Positions 52,234 to 60,943 of a DNA stretch of 64,000 nt are shown here, piece after piece. Location: positions 248,001 to 312,000 of the forward strand of contig NZ_WHUG01000002.1 of NCBI RefSeq assembly GCF_009380215.1, written 5' to 3'. The DNA comes from Rugamonas aquatica. GTDB taxonomy: Bacteria; Pseudomonadota; Gammaproteobacteria; Burkholderiales; Burkholderiaceae_D. Under the pieces are notes generated by a model. The model did not search any database. It had not been told where the DNA came from and worked only from the letters and a program-made list of their open reading frames with translations. Within the stretch, counting starts at the first letter, position 1. The number at the start of each line of letters is the position of its first letter. The position numbers were made by a program, and so were the translations under genes.

Positions 52234-54012
52234 ATGCAGTGCATCAAATTCGCCGCCGCCGTGAGCGCCGCCTGCTGGTCGCTGGCCGTGCTGGCGGCGC
52301 CGCCGGTCAAGACGCTGCGCTACATCCTGCCGGCGGCCGAAGCCAGTTTCGATCCGGCGCTGGGGCGCGATCTCTATACCGGCCACATCACCGAAGCGAT
52401 CTTCGAAACCCTGTACACCTACGATTACCTGGCGCGCCCGGTCAAGCTGGCGTCCGAGACGGCGGCGGCCTTGCCCGAGGTGTCGGCCGACGGCAAGACC
52501 TATCTGATCCGCCTGAAGCCGGGCGTGCACTTCACGCCCGATCCGGCCTTCGGCGGCAAGCCGCGCGAGCTGACCGTGGCCGACTACGTGTATTCGTGGA
52601 AGCGGCTGTTCGACCCCCGGCTGGCCTCGCCGAACAGCTGGCTGCTGGAAGGCAAGGTGGTGGGCCTGGACGCGCTGGCCGAGCAGGCCAAACAGACCGG
52701 CCGCTTCGACTACGATGCGCCGGTGCCCGGCCTGGAGCAGATCGACCGCTACACGCTGCGCATCCATCTGACGCATAGCGACTTCAGCCTGGGCATGATC
52801 CTGGCCTACGAACCGATGGCGGCCGTGGCGCGCGAAGTGGTGGAGAAGTACGGCGACAGCAAGGGCGAGGTCGCCGGCCATCCGGTCGGCACCGGCGTCT
52901 ACAAGCTGGGGCAGTGGATACGCGGCAGCCGCATCGTGCTGGAGGAGAACACCGGCCATCGCGCCGAGTCGTGGAACTTCGAACCCAGCGCCGAGGACCG
53001 CGCCGACGACGAGCGCATCATCCGCCAGATGCAGGGCAAGAAGATCCCGCAAATCGGCCGCATCGAGATCAGCATCCAGGTCGAGGACCAGTCGCGCTGG
53101 CTGTCCTTCACCAGCGGCGAGGCCGATCTGTTCTGGCTTGACGGCCCGCTGGCGCCCAAGGGCCTGGCCGACGGCAAGCTGCGGCCGGAGCTGGCGGCGC
53201 GCGGCATCCAGCTGTCGCGCATCGTCGACCCGGTGCTGACCTATTACTACTGGAATATGCGCGATCCGGTGGTGGGCGGCTTCGGCAAGGAGAAGATCGC
53301 CCTGCGCCGCGCGATCGCGATGGCGCACGATGTCGACGAGGAAATCCGCCTGGTGCTCAACGGCGAGGCGCGGCGGCTGGAGTTTCCCATCCCGCCCGGC
53401 GTGGAAGGGCACGATCCTGATTATCAGGGCCTGCTGCGCTACGATCCGGCGCTGGCCAACCAGCTGCTGGACCGCTACGGCTACAAGAAGGGCGCCGACG
53501 GCTGGCGCACCCTGCCGGACGGCAAGCCGCTGCTGATCCACTACACCTCGCGCAACGAGGCGGCCGGCGTGCTGATGGCCGAGCTGTGGCGCAAGACCTA
53601 CACGCGGCTCGGCATCCGCATGGAAAACCAGCGCATGATCTTCAGCGACATCCAGCAGGCGGAACTGCTGTGCAAGCTGCAGACCCGCACCTACCAGTGG
53701 ATGGCCGATTACCCCGACGGCGACAACTTCATGCAGCTGTTCTACGGCCGCAACATCAACCAGAACAACAACGGTTGTTACCAGGATCCGCAGTTCGACC
53801 AGTGGTACGAAGCCAGCCACGCCATGCCGCCGGGACCGCAGCGCGACGCGCTGTACCGCAAGATGGCACGGCTGCTGGAAGTGCAGGCGGCGGCGATGCC
53901 GGCCTATTCGCGCTACCGCAGCATGCTGGCGCAACCGGCCGTGCTGGGGTATAAGAAGCATCCCATCCTGCATCAGGAATGGAAGTACATCGATATCGAG
54001 CGCAAGGACTAG
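52234..54012 (+). CDS. Peptide-type ABC transporter substrate-binding protein (family 5)
   Basis: Periplasmic binding protein of 592 residues in the DppA/OppA family. A signal peptide (MQCIKFAAAVSAACWSLAVL, cut after AA) precedes LRYILPAAEASFDPALGRDL. Family blocks visible are ITEAIFETLYTYDYLARPVK, RLKPGVHFTPDPAFGGKPRE with VADYVYSWKRLFDP, and GHPVGTGVYKLGQW. The C-terminal part has RMENQRMIFSDIQQAELLCK and MADYPDGDNFMQLFYGRNIN. AGAGGAAG precedes the ATG at good spacing. Two bases separate its stop from the first permease, so it heads a four-gene operon. Peptides are the likeliest cargo, but the family also takes nickel, opines and other solutes. Confidence 0.87.
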   Translation: MQCIKFAAAVSAACWSLAVLAAPPVKTLRYILPAAEASFDPALGRDLYTGHITEAIFETLYTYDYLARPVKLASETAAALPEVSADGKTYLIRLKPGVHFTPDPAFGGKPRELTVADYVYSWKRLFDPRLASPNSWLLEGKVVGLDALAEQAKQTGRFDYDAPVPGLEQIDRYTLRIHLTHSDFSLGMILAYEPMAAVAREVVEKYGDSKGEVAGHPVGTGVYKLGQWIRGSRIVLEENTGHRAESWNFEPSAEDRADDERIIRQMQGKKIPQIGRIEISIQVEDQSRWLSFTSGEADLFWLDGPLAPKGLADGKLRPELAARGIQLSRIVDPVLTYYYWNMRDPVVGGFGKEKIALRRAIAMAHDVDEEIRLVLNGEARRLEFPIPPGVEGHDPDYQGLLRYDPALANQLLDRYGYKKGADGWRTLPDGKPLLIHYTSRNEAAGVLMAELWRKTYTRLGIRMENQRMIFSDIQQAELLCKLQTRTYQWMADYPDGDNFMQLFYGRNINQNNNGCYQDPQFDQWYEASHAMPPGPQRDALYRKMARLLEVQAAAMPAYSRYRSMLAQPAVLGYKKHPILHQEWKYIDIERKD

Positions 54013-54014
54013 AA

Positions 54015-54953
54015 ATGTTGGCTTATATTGTGCGGCGCCTGTGGCAGATGCTGCCGACCATGCTGGGCGTGGTGCTGCTGGTGTTCGTGCTGTTCAACTG
54101 GGTGGGCGGCGATCCGGCCTACATCCTGGCCGGCAAGATGGCCAATGCCGAGAGCATCGCCAACATCCGCCATCAGCTGGGTGTGGACCAGTCGTATCCG
54201 GTGCAGCTGTGGATCTTCATCAAGCAGATCGCCAGTTTCGACTTCGGCCTCAGCTGGGCGACCGGGGAGCCGGTGTCGCACATCATCGCCACGCGGCTGG
54301 GGCCGTCGATGACGGTGCTGCTGCCGTTGACGCTGCTGGAGACGCTGCTGGGCATCGCGCTGGCGCTGGCTGTCGCCTTCGTGCGCGGCTCGCTGACGGA
54401 CCGGGCGGTGATGATCGCCTGCACCGTCGGCATGTCGGTCAGCATCCTGGTCTACATCATCGTGTTTCAGTACGGCCTGGCTTATCAGCTGGGCTGGTTC
54501 CCGGTGCAGGGTTGGGGCGAGAGCTTCTGGGAGAACCTGCTGCGCTACGCCACCTTGCCGATCCTGATCGGGCTGGCGGTGTCGATCGCGCCGACCTTGC
54601 GCCTGTACCGCAGCTTCGTGCTGGACGAGGTCGGGCAGGATTATGTGCGTACCGCGCGCGCCAAGGGTTTGAGCGAACGGCGCGTGATGTGGGTGCATGT
54701 GCTGCGCAACGCGGCCATCCCCATCATCACGCATGTGATGGCCAATCTGCCGGCCCTGCTGATCGGCGCCTTTTTGCTGGAGCGCTTCTTCGGCATCCCG
54801 GGTATAGGGCGCGAGGTGATACTGGCGGTCGAGCGCAGCGATTTCCCGGTGATTAAGGCGATCACCGTGTACGTGGCTGCGGCCACGATGGTGTTCAATC
54901 TGTTGACGGACCTGATGTACCAGGCGGTCGATCCGCGGGTGCAGCTGACATGA
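54015..54953 (+). CDS. ABC transporter permease, DppB/OppB type
   Basis: Inner-membrane permease of 312 residues with six predicted helices. It opens with the family pattern MLAYIVRRLWQMLPTMLGVV and NWVGGDPAYILAGKMA. The binding-protein-dependent transport signature (EAA loop) appears as DYVRTARAKGLSERRVMWVH followed by VLRNAAIPIITHVM, which docks on the ATPase. The C-terminal segment FFGIPGIGREVILAVERSDF is typical of the B subunit. The start was set at 54015 because the frame upstream lies inside the binding-protein gene. It overlaps the next permease by four bases (ATGA), indicating coupling. Confidence 0.9.
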   Translation: MLAYIVRRLWQMLPTMLGVVLLVFVLFNWVGGDPAYILAGKMANAESIANIRHQLGVDQSYPVQLWIFIKQIASFDFGLSWATGEPVSHIIATRLGPSMTVLLPLTLLETLLGIALALAVAFVRGSLTDRAVMIACTVGMSVSILVYIIVFQYGLAYQLGWFPVQGWGESFWENLLRYATLPILIGLAVSIAPTLRLYRSFVLDEVGQDYVRTARAKGLSERRVMWVHVLRNAAIPIITHVMANLPALLIGAFLLERFFGIPGIGREVILAVERSDFPVIKAITVYVAAATMVFNLLTDLMYQAVDPRVQLT

Positions 54954-56098
54954 CGGCCGTCGTGCACGCCGGGTCGCCCGGACTGTGGCTGCTGGCCTGG
55001 CGGCGCTTGCGCGCGGACCGCGTGGCCATGGTGTCGCTGGCGGTGGTGTCGGCTTTCCTGCTGATGCTGGTGTTGTCGGCCAGCGGACTGATCGTGGCGG
55101 ATTGGGAGGCGGAGGTGGGCGTGAGTTATGCGCCGCCGGGCTTTGTGGGCGCCACCCCGGCGTCCAGCGAGACGGCTGTCCCTGCCGCGCCGGCGCAGGC
55201 CTTGCCAGAGAATCCATTCGATCCGCTGGCCGACGACATCCGCGCCTTGCGCGCGCAACTCGCGCCCGCTGCGGCAGGGGCGGTGGAGATGTACGGCGTC
55301 GCCGATCCGCTGGCCGACGACATGGCGCAATTGCGCGGTGCGACCGCGACGGCCGGCGCGGGCTCGCTGGCGACGGCGGCGGGCTCGGGCGCGGCGACCC
55401 ATGCTGGCGCTGCTCGGCGGCCGACGCTGCCGTTCGGCGGCGACAAGTGGGGCCACGACGTCATCAAGAAAACCATCAAGGGCGGCGAGACCTCCATCGT
55501 GGTCGGGCTAGTGGCCGCCTTGCTGGCGGTCAGCCTGGGCACCTTGTTCGGCGCGCTGTCGGGCTACTGGGGCGGGGTGGTGGATGACTGCTTCAACTGG
55601 TTCTACAGCATCTTCACCGCGATTCCCTCGGTGCTGATGATACTGGCCGTGGCCGCCGTGCTGCAGCAGAAGGGCGTGCTGACCATCGTGCTGATCCTCG
55701 GCCTGACCGGCTGGACCGGCCCCTACCGCCTGATCCGCGCCGAATACATCAAGCACAAGTCGCGCGAATACGTGCTGGCCGCCGACGCCATCGGCGTCTC
55801 GCACTGGAGCAAGATGTTCACGCACATCTTCCCCAACGTCAGCCACGTCGCGCTGGTGCAGATGTCCATCCTGGTGGTGGGCTTCATCAAGGCCGAGGTC
55901 ATCCTCAGCTTCCTCGGCTTCGGCGTGCCGGTGGGCGTGGTTTCGTGGGGCAGCATGCTCAACGAAGCGCAGAACGAATTGATACTCGGCCGCTGGTGGC
56001 AACTGAGTGCCGCCGCCATCGCCATGGCGCTGCTGGTGACGGCCTTCTCGCTGTTCACCGACGCCCTGCGCGACGCCCTCGATCCCAAGGTGAAATGA
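54950..56098 (+). CDS. ABC transporter permease, DppC/OppC type, with periplasmic insertion
   Basis: Second inner-membrane permease (382 residues) of the importer. The N-terminal helix (about 26-50) is followed by a stretch of roughly 110 residues before the usual PFGGDKWGHDVIKKTIKGGE that opens the permease core; typical DppC proteins have only about 40 there. The extra part (about 60-160) is rich in Ala, Pro and Gly and contains two related units, FDPLADDIRALRAQL and ADPLADDMAQLRGA. The EAA loop is SREYVLAADAIGVSHWSKMF with HIFPNVSH. The C-terminus [16 protein letters not shown] is canonical. The start overlaps the upstream stop, and its stop overlaps the ATPase start. Confidence 0.88.
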   Translation: MTAVVHAGSPGLWLLAWRRLRADRVAMVSLAVVSAFLLMLVLSASGLIVADWEAEVGVSYAPPGFVGATPASSETAVPAAPAQALPENPFDPLADDIRALRAQLAPAAAGAVEMYGVADPLADDMAQLRGATATAGAGSLATAAGSGAATHAGAARRPTLPFGGDKWGHDVIKKTIKGGETSIVVGLVAALLAVSLGTLFGALSGYWGGVVDDCFNWFYSIFTAIPSVLMILAVAAVLQQKGVLTIVLILGLTGWTGPYRLIRAEYIKHKSREYVLAADAIGVSHWSKMFTHIFPNVSHVALVQMSILVVGFIKAEVILSFLGFGVPVGVVSWGSMLNEAQNELILGRWWQLSAAAIAMALLVTAFSLFTDALRDALDPKVK

Positions 56099-57837
56099 TG
56101 AGCGCTCACCCTCTTGATAATCCACTGCTGGAAATCAACAATCTGCGTATCGCCTTTCGCAGCGGGCGCCGCGCCACGGTGGACGCCGTCAAAGGCGTGT
56201 CCTTCCAGGTACCGCGCAACGCCACCGTCGCGCTGGTGGGCGAATCGGGCAGCGGCAAGTCGGTCAGCTCGCTCGCGGTGATGGGCCTGCTGCCGGCCGA
56301 CAGCGCCATCATCGATCCCGTCAGCCGCATCCTGTTCGACGGCCGCGACCTGCTGGCGCTGTCCGCCGCCGAACGCCGCGCCTTGTGCGGCAAGGAGATC
56401 GCGATGATCTTCCAGGAGCCGATGTCGTCGCTGAACCCGGTGTTCACGGTCGGCGCGCAGATCGCCGAAGTGCTGCGCCTGCACATGGGAATGAGCGCGG
56501 CCCAGGCCCGCCGCCGCACGCTGGAACTGCTGGACGAGGTCGGCATCCCCGATCCGGAGACCAGGATAGACGCCTATCCCAGCCAGATGTCCGGCGGCCA
56601 GCAGCAGCGGGTGATGATCGCCATGGCCATCGCTTGCGAGCCCAGATTGCTGATCGCCGACGAGCCGACCACCGCGCTCGATGTCACCATCCAGAAGCAA
56701 ATTCTGGAGCTGATCGCGCGCCTGCAAAAGCGCCACGCGATGGCGGTGCTGTTCATCACCCATGACCTCGGTCTGGTGTCGGAAATCGCCGACCACGTGA
56801 TCGTCATGCGCCATGGCGAGGTGCGCGAAGCCGGCCCCGCGCGCGCCGTGCTCGACCAGCCGCAGGATGGCTACACCAAGGCGCTGCTGCATTGCCGGCC
56901 GTCGCTCGATGCGCGGCCCTGGCATCTGCCGGTGATTGCCGACTACCTGGCTGGCGTCGAGCCGCAGCGCTACGCAGGCGGCGACATCGCCGAAGGGCAG
57001 GGCGTCACGCCGCTGCATCCGCTTGAGCGCCAGCGCGGCAGCGGCCCGGACGACGAGCCGCTGCTGGTGGTGAGCAATCTCAGCAAAAGTTTTTACCAGC
57101 GAGAAGGCTGGTTCGGCCGGCGCGAGTTCCAGGCGGTGAAGGATGTCTCGTTCACGCTGGCACGCGGCAAGACCCTGGGCGTGGTGGGTGAGTCGGGGTC
57201 CGGCAAGACCACCGTCGGCCTGACGCTGCTGCGGCTGCACCAGGCCAGTGGCGGCAGCGCGCTGTTCGATGGCCGCGACCTGCTGGCGATGTCGGCGCGC
57301 GAATTCCAGGCATACAAGCGGCGCATCCAGATCATCTTCCAGAATCCGTACGCCTCGCTGAACCCGCGCTTTACGGTCGGCCAGATCCTGATGGAGCCGA
57401 TGCGCATCCACCGCATCGGCGCCGGCGAGCGCGAGCGCGTCGCGCTGGCGCATCAGCTGCTGGAAAAGGTCGGGCTGCCGGCATCGGCCTTCCAGCGCTA
57501 TCCGCATGAGTTTTCCGGCGGCCAGCGGCAGCGCATCGCCATCGCGCGCTGCCTGGCGATGAAACCGGAGATTCTGGTGTGCGACGAGTCCGTCTCTGCG
57601 CTGGACGTGTCGGTGCAGGCTCAGGTGCTGAACCTGCTGCAGGATCTGCAGGATGAGTTCGGACTGTCGTACATCTTCATCTCGCACGACCTGTCGGTGG
57701 TGAAGTACATCGCCGACCAGGTGATGGTGATGCACCAGGGCGCGGTGGTGGAAATGGCCGATTCGGACCAGTTGTACCGCGATCCCCGGCACCCGTACAC
57801 GCGGGCCTTGCTGGCCGCAATACCGCGTCACGGTTAA
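56095..57837 (+). CDS. Fused dual ABC ATPase of the peptide importer (DppD-DppF/YejF-like)
   Basis: Cytoplasmic energy-coupling subunit of about 580 residues with two complete ATPase domains in one chain. Domain 1 (about 8-270): Walker [10 protein letters not shown], signature MSGGQQQRV, Walker [14 protein letters not shown]-loop FITHDLG. Domain 2 (about 320-575): Walker [12 protein letters not shown], signature [10 protein letters not shown], Walker [16 protein letters not shown]-loop FISHDLS. Each ends with the peptide-importer tail ([14 protein letters not shown] and [14 protein letters not shown]). Two ATGs (56095, 56098) overlap the permease stop; the longer frame upstream is inside the permease. 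The order binding protein, two permeases, fused ATPase resembles yejABEF, but the permeases look more Dpp-like. Confidence 0.92.
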   Translation: MMSAHPLDNPLLEINNLRIAFRSGRRATVDAVKGVSFQVPRNATVALVGESGSGKSVSSLAVMGLLPADSAIIDPVSRILFDGRDLLALSAAERRALCGKEIAMIFQEPMSSLNPVFTVGAQIAEVLRLHMGMSAAQARRRTLELLDEVGIPDPETRIDAYPSQMSGGQQQRVMIAMAIACEPRLLIADEPTTALDVTIQKQILELIARLQKRHAMAVLFITHDLGLVSEIADHVIVMRHGEVREAGPARAVLDQPQDGYTKALLHCRPSLDARPWHLPVIADYLAGVEPQRYAGGDIAEGQGVTPLHPLERQRGSGPDDEPLLVVSNLSKSFYQREGWFGRREFQAVKDVSFTLARGKTLGVVGESGSGKTTVGLTLLRLHQASGGSALFDGRDLLAMSAREFQAYKRRIQIIFQNPYASLNPRFTVGQILMEPMRIHRIGAGERERVALAHQLLEKVGLPASAFQRYPHEFSGGQRQRIAIARCLAMKPEILVCDESVSALDVSVQAQVLNLLQDLQDEFGLSYIFISHDLSVVKYIADQVMVMHQGAVVEMADSDQLYRDPRHPYTRALLAAIPRHG

Positions 57838-57862
57838 GCGCTTTTTAAGATAAGATATCCGT

Positions 57863-58819
57863 ATGGCGAACTTAATCCTTCTATTGCAAGAATATGGCGT
57901 ACTGATCGTGTTCGCGATCGTACTGGTTGAGCAGATCGGCCTGCCGATTCCTGCGTTCCCCTTGCTGATCGTGGCCGGCGCCTTGTCGGTCGATGGCGAC
58001 AGCAGCTGGCTGGCCGTGCTGTCGGTCAGCGTGGTTGCCTGCCTGATCAGCGACTATTTCTGGTTCCGCGCCGGGCGCTACTACGGCAAGCGCATCCTGC
58101 GCCTGCTGTGCAAGATTTCCCTGTCGCCCGACTACTGCGTCAGCCAGACCGAAGACAATTTCAACCGCTGGGGCCCGAAGGCGCTGGTGGTGGCCAAGTT
58201 CATTCCCGGCTTCAACACCATCGCGCCGCCGCTGGCTGGCGCCATGGGCACCAGCAACGCCACCTTCCTCGGTTTCAGCATCGCCGGCGGCATCGTCTGG
58301 AGCGGCACCGGCATCGCCATCGGCGCCGGTTTCCACACCCAGATCGACCAGGTGCTGGAGATCCTGAGCACCATGGGCACCACCGCGCTGATCGTGCTGG
58401 GCGTGTTGCTGGTGTTGTTCGTCACCTTCAAATATATCGAGCGCAAGCGTTTCCGCCAGTCGGTGGAAATCGACCGCGTCACCATCGACGAGCTGAAAAA
58501 GTTGCTGGAGCAGGGAAAGGAGCCGGTGCTGATCGACGCCCGCAGCGTCACGGCGCAGATGCTGGAGCCGGCCGTACCGGGCGCGCTGCTGTTCAACGGC
58601 GGCGAACCGATACCGGAGCTGGCGGCGCTGGCCAAGGACCGTCACATCATCGTCTACTGCAGCTGCCCGAACGACGTCACCGCCGCCCACGTGGCGAAAG
58701 AGCTGATCGGTCACGGCTACAGCCGCGCCAAGCCCCTGCACGGCGGCCTGGACGCCTGGAACGCCGCCTTCGGCGTGCCCCGCGAAGTCGACGAGGGCAA
58801 TACGGCCTCGGTGGGTTAA
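57863..58819 (+). CDS. DedA-family membrane protein fused to a C-terminal rhodanese domain
   Basis: Inner-membrane protein of 318 residues. The N-terminal DedA/SNARE-associated part (about 1-195) has the conserved EQIGLPIPAFPLLIVAGAL, DYFWFRAGRYYGKRIL and FIPGFNTIAPPLAGAMG blocks, with Arg and Gly residues typical of DedA, and helices near 12-60, 133-157 and 172-190. The C-terminal cytoplasmic rhodanese (about 200-310) has VLIDARSVTAQ and the active-site loop YCSCPNDVTA with Cys266. DedA proteins are linked to lipid carrier flipping and membrane-potential homeostasis; the rhodanese part suggests sulfur or redox input. It lies 25 bases after the peptide importer on the same strand; the stop overlaps that of the convergent secreted-protein gene. 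Confidence 0.88.
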   Translation: MANLILLLQEYGVLIVFAIVLVEQIGLPIPAFPLLIVAGALSVDGDSSWLAVLSVSVVACLISDYFWFRAGRYYGKRILRLLCKISLSPDYCVSQTEDNFNRWGPKALVVAKFIPGFNTIAPPLAGAMGTSNATFLGFSIAGGIVWSGTGIAIGAGFHTQIDQVLEILSTMGTTALIVLGVLLVLFVTFKYIERKRFRQSVEIDRVTIDELKKLLEQGKEPVLIDARSVTAQMLEPAVPGALLFNGGEPIPELAALAKDRHIIVYCSCPNDVTAAHVAKELIGHGYSRAKPLHGGLDAWNAAFGVPREVDEGNTASVG

Positions 58820-59289
58820 TCGCTAGTCCGAGGCTGATCGCGAATCAGCCTTAGGTCGTCGTGATCGTATTGGTAATAGAACGTTCCATTTAGCCCCTGC
58901 TCATTGCGCATTCCCCGGATCACCAGCAAGGTGCTGTCGCGACGGAACTCGATGGGTTCCTTCGTTACGTCCTGGAAGCAGCAAACAGTGAATGGCAGCC
59001 AAGTCACGTTTCCGCTGCGGGCGTCCAGAATCACTCCCATTAAGCACTGCGTCCCGCAACCCCAGGTACTCAGCACATAACGGCCGGCGAAATTTACCGG
59101 CTGTTTTGCGGCCGTGTTCAGCCTGGTGCGAAACTCACGGTCGGCCGGAGTGCGAAATATGGGTTTTGCTACGGGGCCCGTGTAGTTTTCGCTGGTACGA
59201 AAGCGGGAGAATGGGGGAGCCTCCGCCCTCGCGTCCATGACGGTCAGAGCAAACGTAGTGATGGTCAACAAGTGAAATATGGGCGTCAT
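58816..59289 (-). CDS. Secreted Cys-rich protein of unknown function (possible immunity protein)
   Basis: Small exported protein of 157 residues that I do not recognise by name. A signal peptide (about 1-22, ending DARA before EAPPF) precedes a compact domain with NFAGRYVLSTWGCGTQCLMG, GNVTWLPF and a CC pair (Cys103-Cys104). The four cysteines (78, 82, 103, 104) could form disulfides in the periplasm. Its start codon lies 2 bases after the stop of the muramidase-like gene, so the two are certainly one transcript. Base composition is less GC-rich than the flanks. A muramidase lacking a signal peptide followed by a small periplasmic protein is the layout of effector-immunity pairs, so an inhibitor role is plausible but unproven. 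Confidence 0.7.
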   Translation of the reverse strand: MTPIFHLLTITTFALTVMDARAEAPPFSRFRTSENYTGPVAKPIFRTPADREFRTRLNTAAKQPVNFAGRYVLSTWGCGTQCLMGVILDARSGNVTWLPFTVCCFQDVTKEPIEFRRDSTLLVIRGMRNEQGLNGTFYYQYDHDDLRLIRDQPRTSD

Positions 59290-59291
59290 GG

Positions 59292-59669
59292 CTAGTACCA
59301 GTGGTGTCTTTGCCAGAATTTCCGGGCCTTGGCCGCACTATGATAGCGCTGGCGAATGTATCGTATGCCTCCCTGGCATTCTTCCAGGTCGTTGCCGAAC
59401 GAATCTGCTCCATTCGGGTTGAGCTCGTAGTTGTTTCTTAGTAGCTGGAACAAGCCCCGCGCCGTAGAGTGACTGTTGCGTGCGTCAACTTTGCCACTGG
59501 ATTCCTGCGCCATAATCCACAACAGATCTTGAAACTGTGTGGTCGGAACTTTTTCTAGCCGCATTGCCTCCCGCAGTGCGGTTTTCGACGACTCGGGAAC
59601 CACCGATGGATCCCGTTCAGACGTATCTCCGTGCGCAACTCTTTTCTTGCGTGTGGCATGCGTGGCCAT
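59292..59669 (-). CDS. SLT-type lytic transglycosylase domain protein without signal peptide
   Basis: Small protein of 125 residues. A basic N-terminus (MATHATRKKRVAHGD) leads into a lysozyme-like SLT fold from about 35 to the end. It has FQDLLWIMAQESSGK with the probable catalytic Glu56, then ARNSHSTARGLFQLLRNNYE, the helix LEECQGGIRYIRQRY and the ending FWQRHHWY, typical of compact transglycosylase domains. There is no signal peptide or membrane segment, unusual for a peptidoglycan hydrolase unless a secretion system, phage-type machine or lysis exports it. GGGAG 7 bases before the ATG at 59669 sets the start; the frame runs to 59714. It is directly followed by the secreted Cys-rich gene. 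No VgrG, PAAR or secretion genes are in the window. Confidence 0.75.
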   Translation of the reverse strand: MATHATRKKRVAHGDTSERDPSVVPESSKTALREAMRLEKVPTTQFQDLLWIMAQESSGKVDARNSHSTARGLFQLLRNNYELNPNGADSFGNDLEECQGGIRYIRQRYHSAAKARKFWQRHHWY

Positions 59670-59776
59670 TGGAGCTCTCCCGTTACGACTATGAAGACTC
59701 AAGACTGACTTCATTTATCCCTGCCGTTTTGAGACCGCTCAACCGTAGTTCAGTCCGCAATATTGCCCATAAAAAT

Positions 59777-59791
59777 CGTAGTCATACTACG
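59777..59791. promoter_or_regulatory. HexR-like operator 1 upstream of glk
   Basis: CGTAGTCATACTACG is a perfect 6-3-6 palindrome that matches the HexR consensus TGTARTNNNAYTACA at every position except the outermost pair. It lies 127 bases before the glk ATG in an AT-rich gap. Confidence 0.62.
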
Positions 59792-59838
59792 TAAAAAATA
59801 TCCCACATTGTAATTTCATGTGGCAAAGCCGCTTCATG

Positions 59839-59853
59839 TGTACTAAAACTACA
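59839..59853. promoter_or_regulatory. HexR-like operator 2 upstream of glk
   Basis: TGTACTAAAACTACA matches the HexR consensus TGTARTNNNAYTACA at all defined positions but one (C for R). It is 65 bases before glk. HexR is the known regulator of glucose catabolism genes, including glk, in gamma- and betaproteobacteria. Confidence 0.62.
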
Positions 59854-59917
59854 AACTTCGCTTGCTTCTCTGCGTGAAAATACCTTAAGCTTAGGCCTCA
59901 ACTATTTTCGATCTATC

Positions 59918-60943
59918 ATGACAGCTCAGTCCCTCCAAACGCCTCCCTCCCTGACCACTGCTTTCCCAGGTGGCCCGCGTCTGCTGGCGGACATCGGCGG
60001 CACCAACGCGCGCTTTGCGCTGGAAACCGCTCCGGGCCGGATTGAAGCGATCGAAGTATTGGCCTGTGCCGCATATCCAACCTTGGCCGCCGCCCTGGTT
60101 GCCTATCTGGCCTCGCCGACCGTCGCCCAGGCCGGCGTCACCGGCATCCGGAATGGCGCTATCGCTATCGCCAATCCTGTCACCGGCGACATGGTGCGCA
60201 TGACCAACCACCACTGGGAATTCTCGATCGAGGCGCTGCGCCGCGAAGTTAACTTCGACACCCTGGTCGTCGTCAATGACTTCACCGCGCTGGCGAGCTC
60301 GCTGCCGCAGTTGTCGGCCGCCCAAAAACACCAGGTCGGCGGCGGCACCGCCATCGCCGGCACGCCGCTGGGCCTGATCGGCGCCGGCACCGGCCTCGGC
60401 GTCTCCGGCCTGATCCCGGGCAAGGACGGCTGGACCGCGCTGCTGAGCGAGGGCGGCCACGTCACCTTCGCGCCGGCCAACGCCACCGAAGTGGCCATCC
60501 TGCAATTTGCCTGGAAAGAATTCGAACACGTTTCCGCCGAACGCCTGATGTCCGGCGCCGGCATCGAACTGATTTACCGCGCGCTGGCCGACCATACCGA
60601 CATGCCGGCCGAAAAGCTGAGCGCCGCCGACATCTCGCGCCGCGCGCTGGCCGGCGAGTGCACGCTGTGCGACGAAGTGATCGAGGCGTTCTGCTGCATG
60701 CTGGGCACCATCGCCGGCAATATCGCGGTCACGCTGGGCGCGCAGGGCGGCATTTATATAGGCGGTGGCATCGTGCCGCGCCTGGGCGCGCGTTTCGACC
60801 GCTCCGGCTTCCGCGCCCGCTTCGAAGCCAAAGGGCGCTTCAACAAATATCTGTCCGAAGTGCCGACCTGGGTCATCACCGCCGAATACCCGGCATTTGT
60901 GGGCGTTTCCGCAATCTTGTCAGAAAGACTTGCTGCCGCGTAA
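59918..60943 (+). CDS. glk: Glucokinase
   Basis: ATP-dependent cytoplasmic phosphorylation of glucose to glucose 6-phosphate, feeding the Entner-Doudoroff and pentose phosphate routes. The phosphate-1 motif LLADIGGTNARFALE stands near the N-terminus, followed by GAIAIANPVTGDMVRMTNHHW, the catalytic-site VVVNDFTALASSLP and LIGAGTGLGVSGLI; EGGHVTFAP is a glucose-binding element. The GNIAVTLGAQGGIYIGGGIVP block is the adenosine motif of group B glucokinases. 341 residues is normal. The N-terminal 18 residues are poorly conserved, so a later start is possible, but ATG 59918 is the first in frame. Two HexR-like operators lie upstream. Confidence 0.95.
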   Translation: MTAQSLQTPPSLTTAFPGGPRLLADIGGTNARFALETAPGRIEAIEVLACAAYPTLAAALVAYLASPTVAQAGVTGIRNGAIAIANPVTGDMVRMTNHHWEFSIEALRREVNFDTLVVVNDFTALASSLPQLSAAQKHQVGGGTAIAGTPLGLIGAGTGLGVSGLIPGKDGWTALLSEGGHVTFAPANATEVAILQFAWKEFEHVSAERLMSGAGIELIYRALADHTDMPAEKLSAADISRRALAGECTLCDEVIEAFCCMLGTIAGNIAVTLGAQGGIYIGGGIVPRLGARFDRSGFRARFEAKGRFNKYLSEVPTWVITAEYPAFVGVSAILSERLAAA

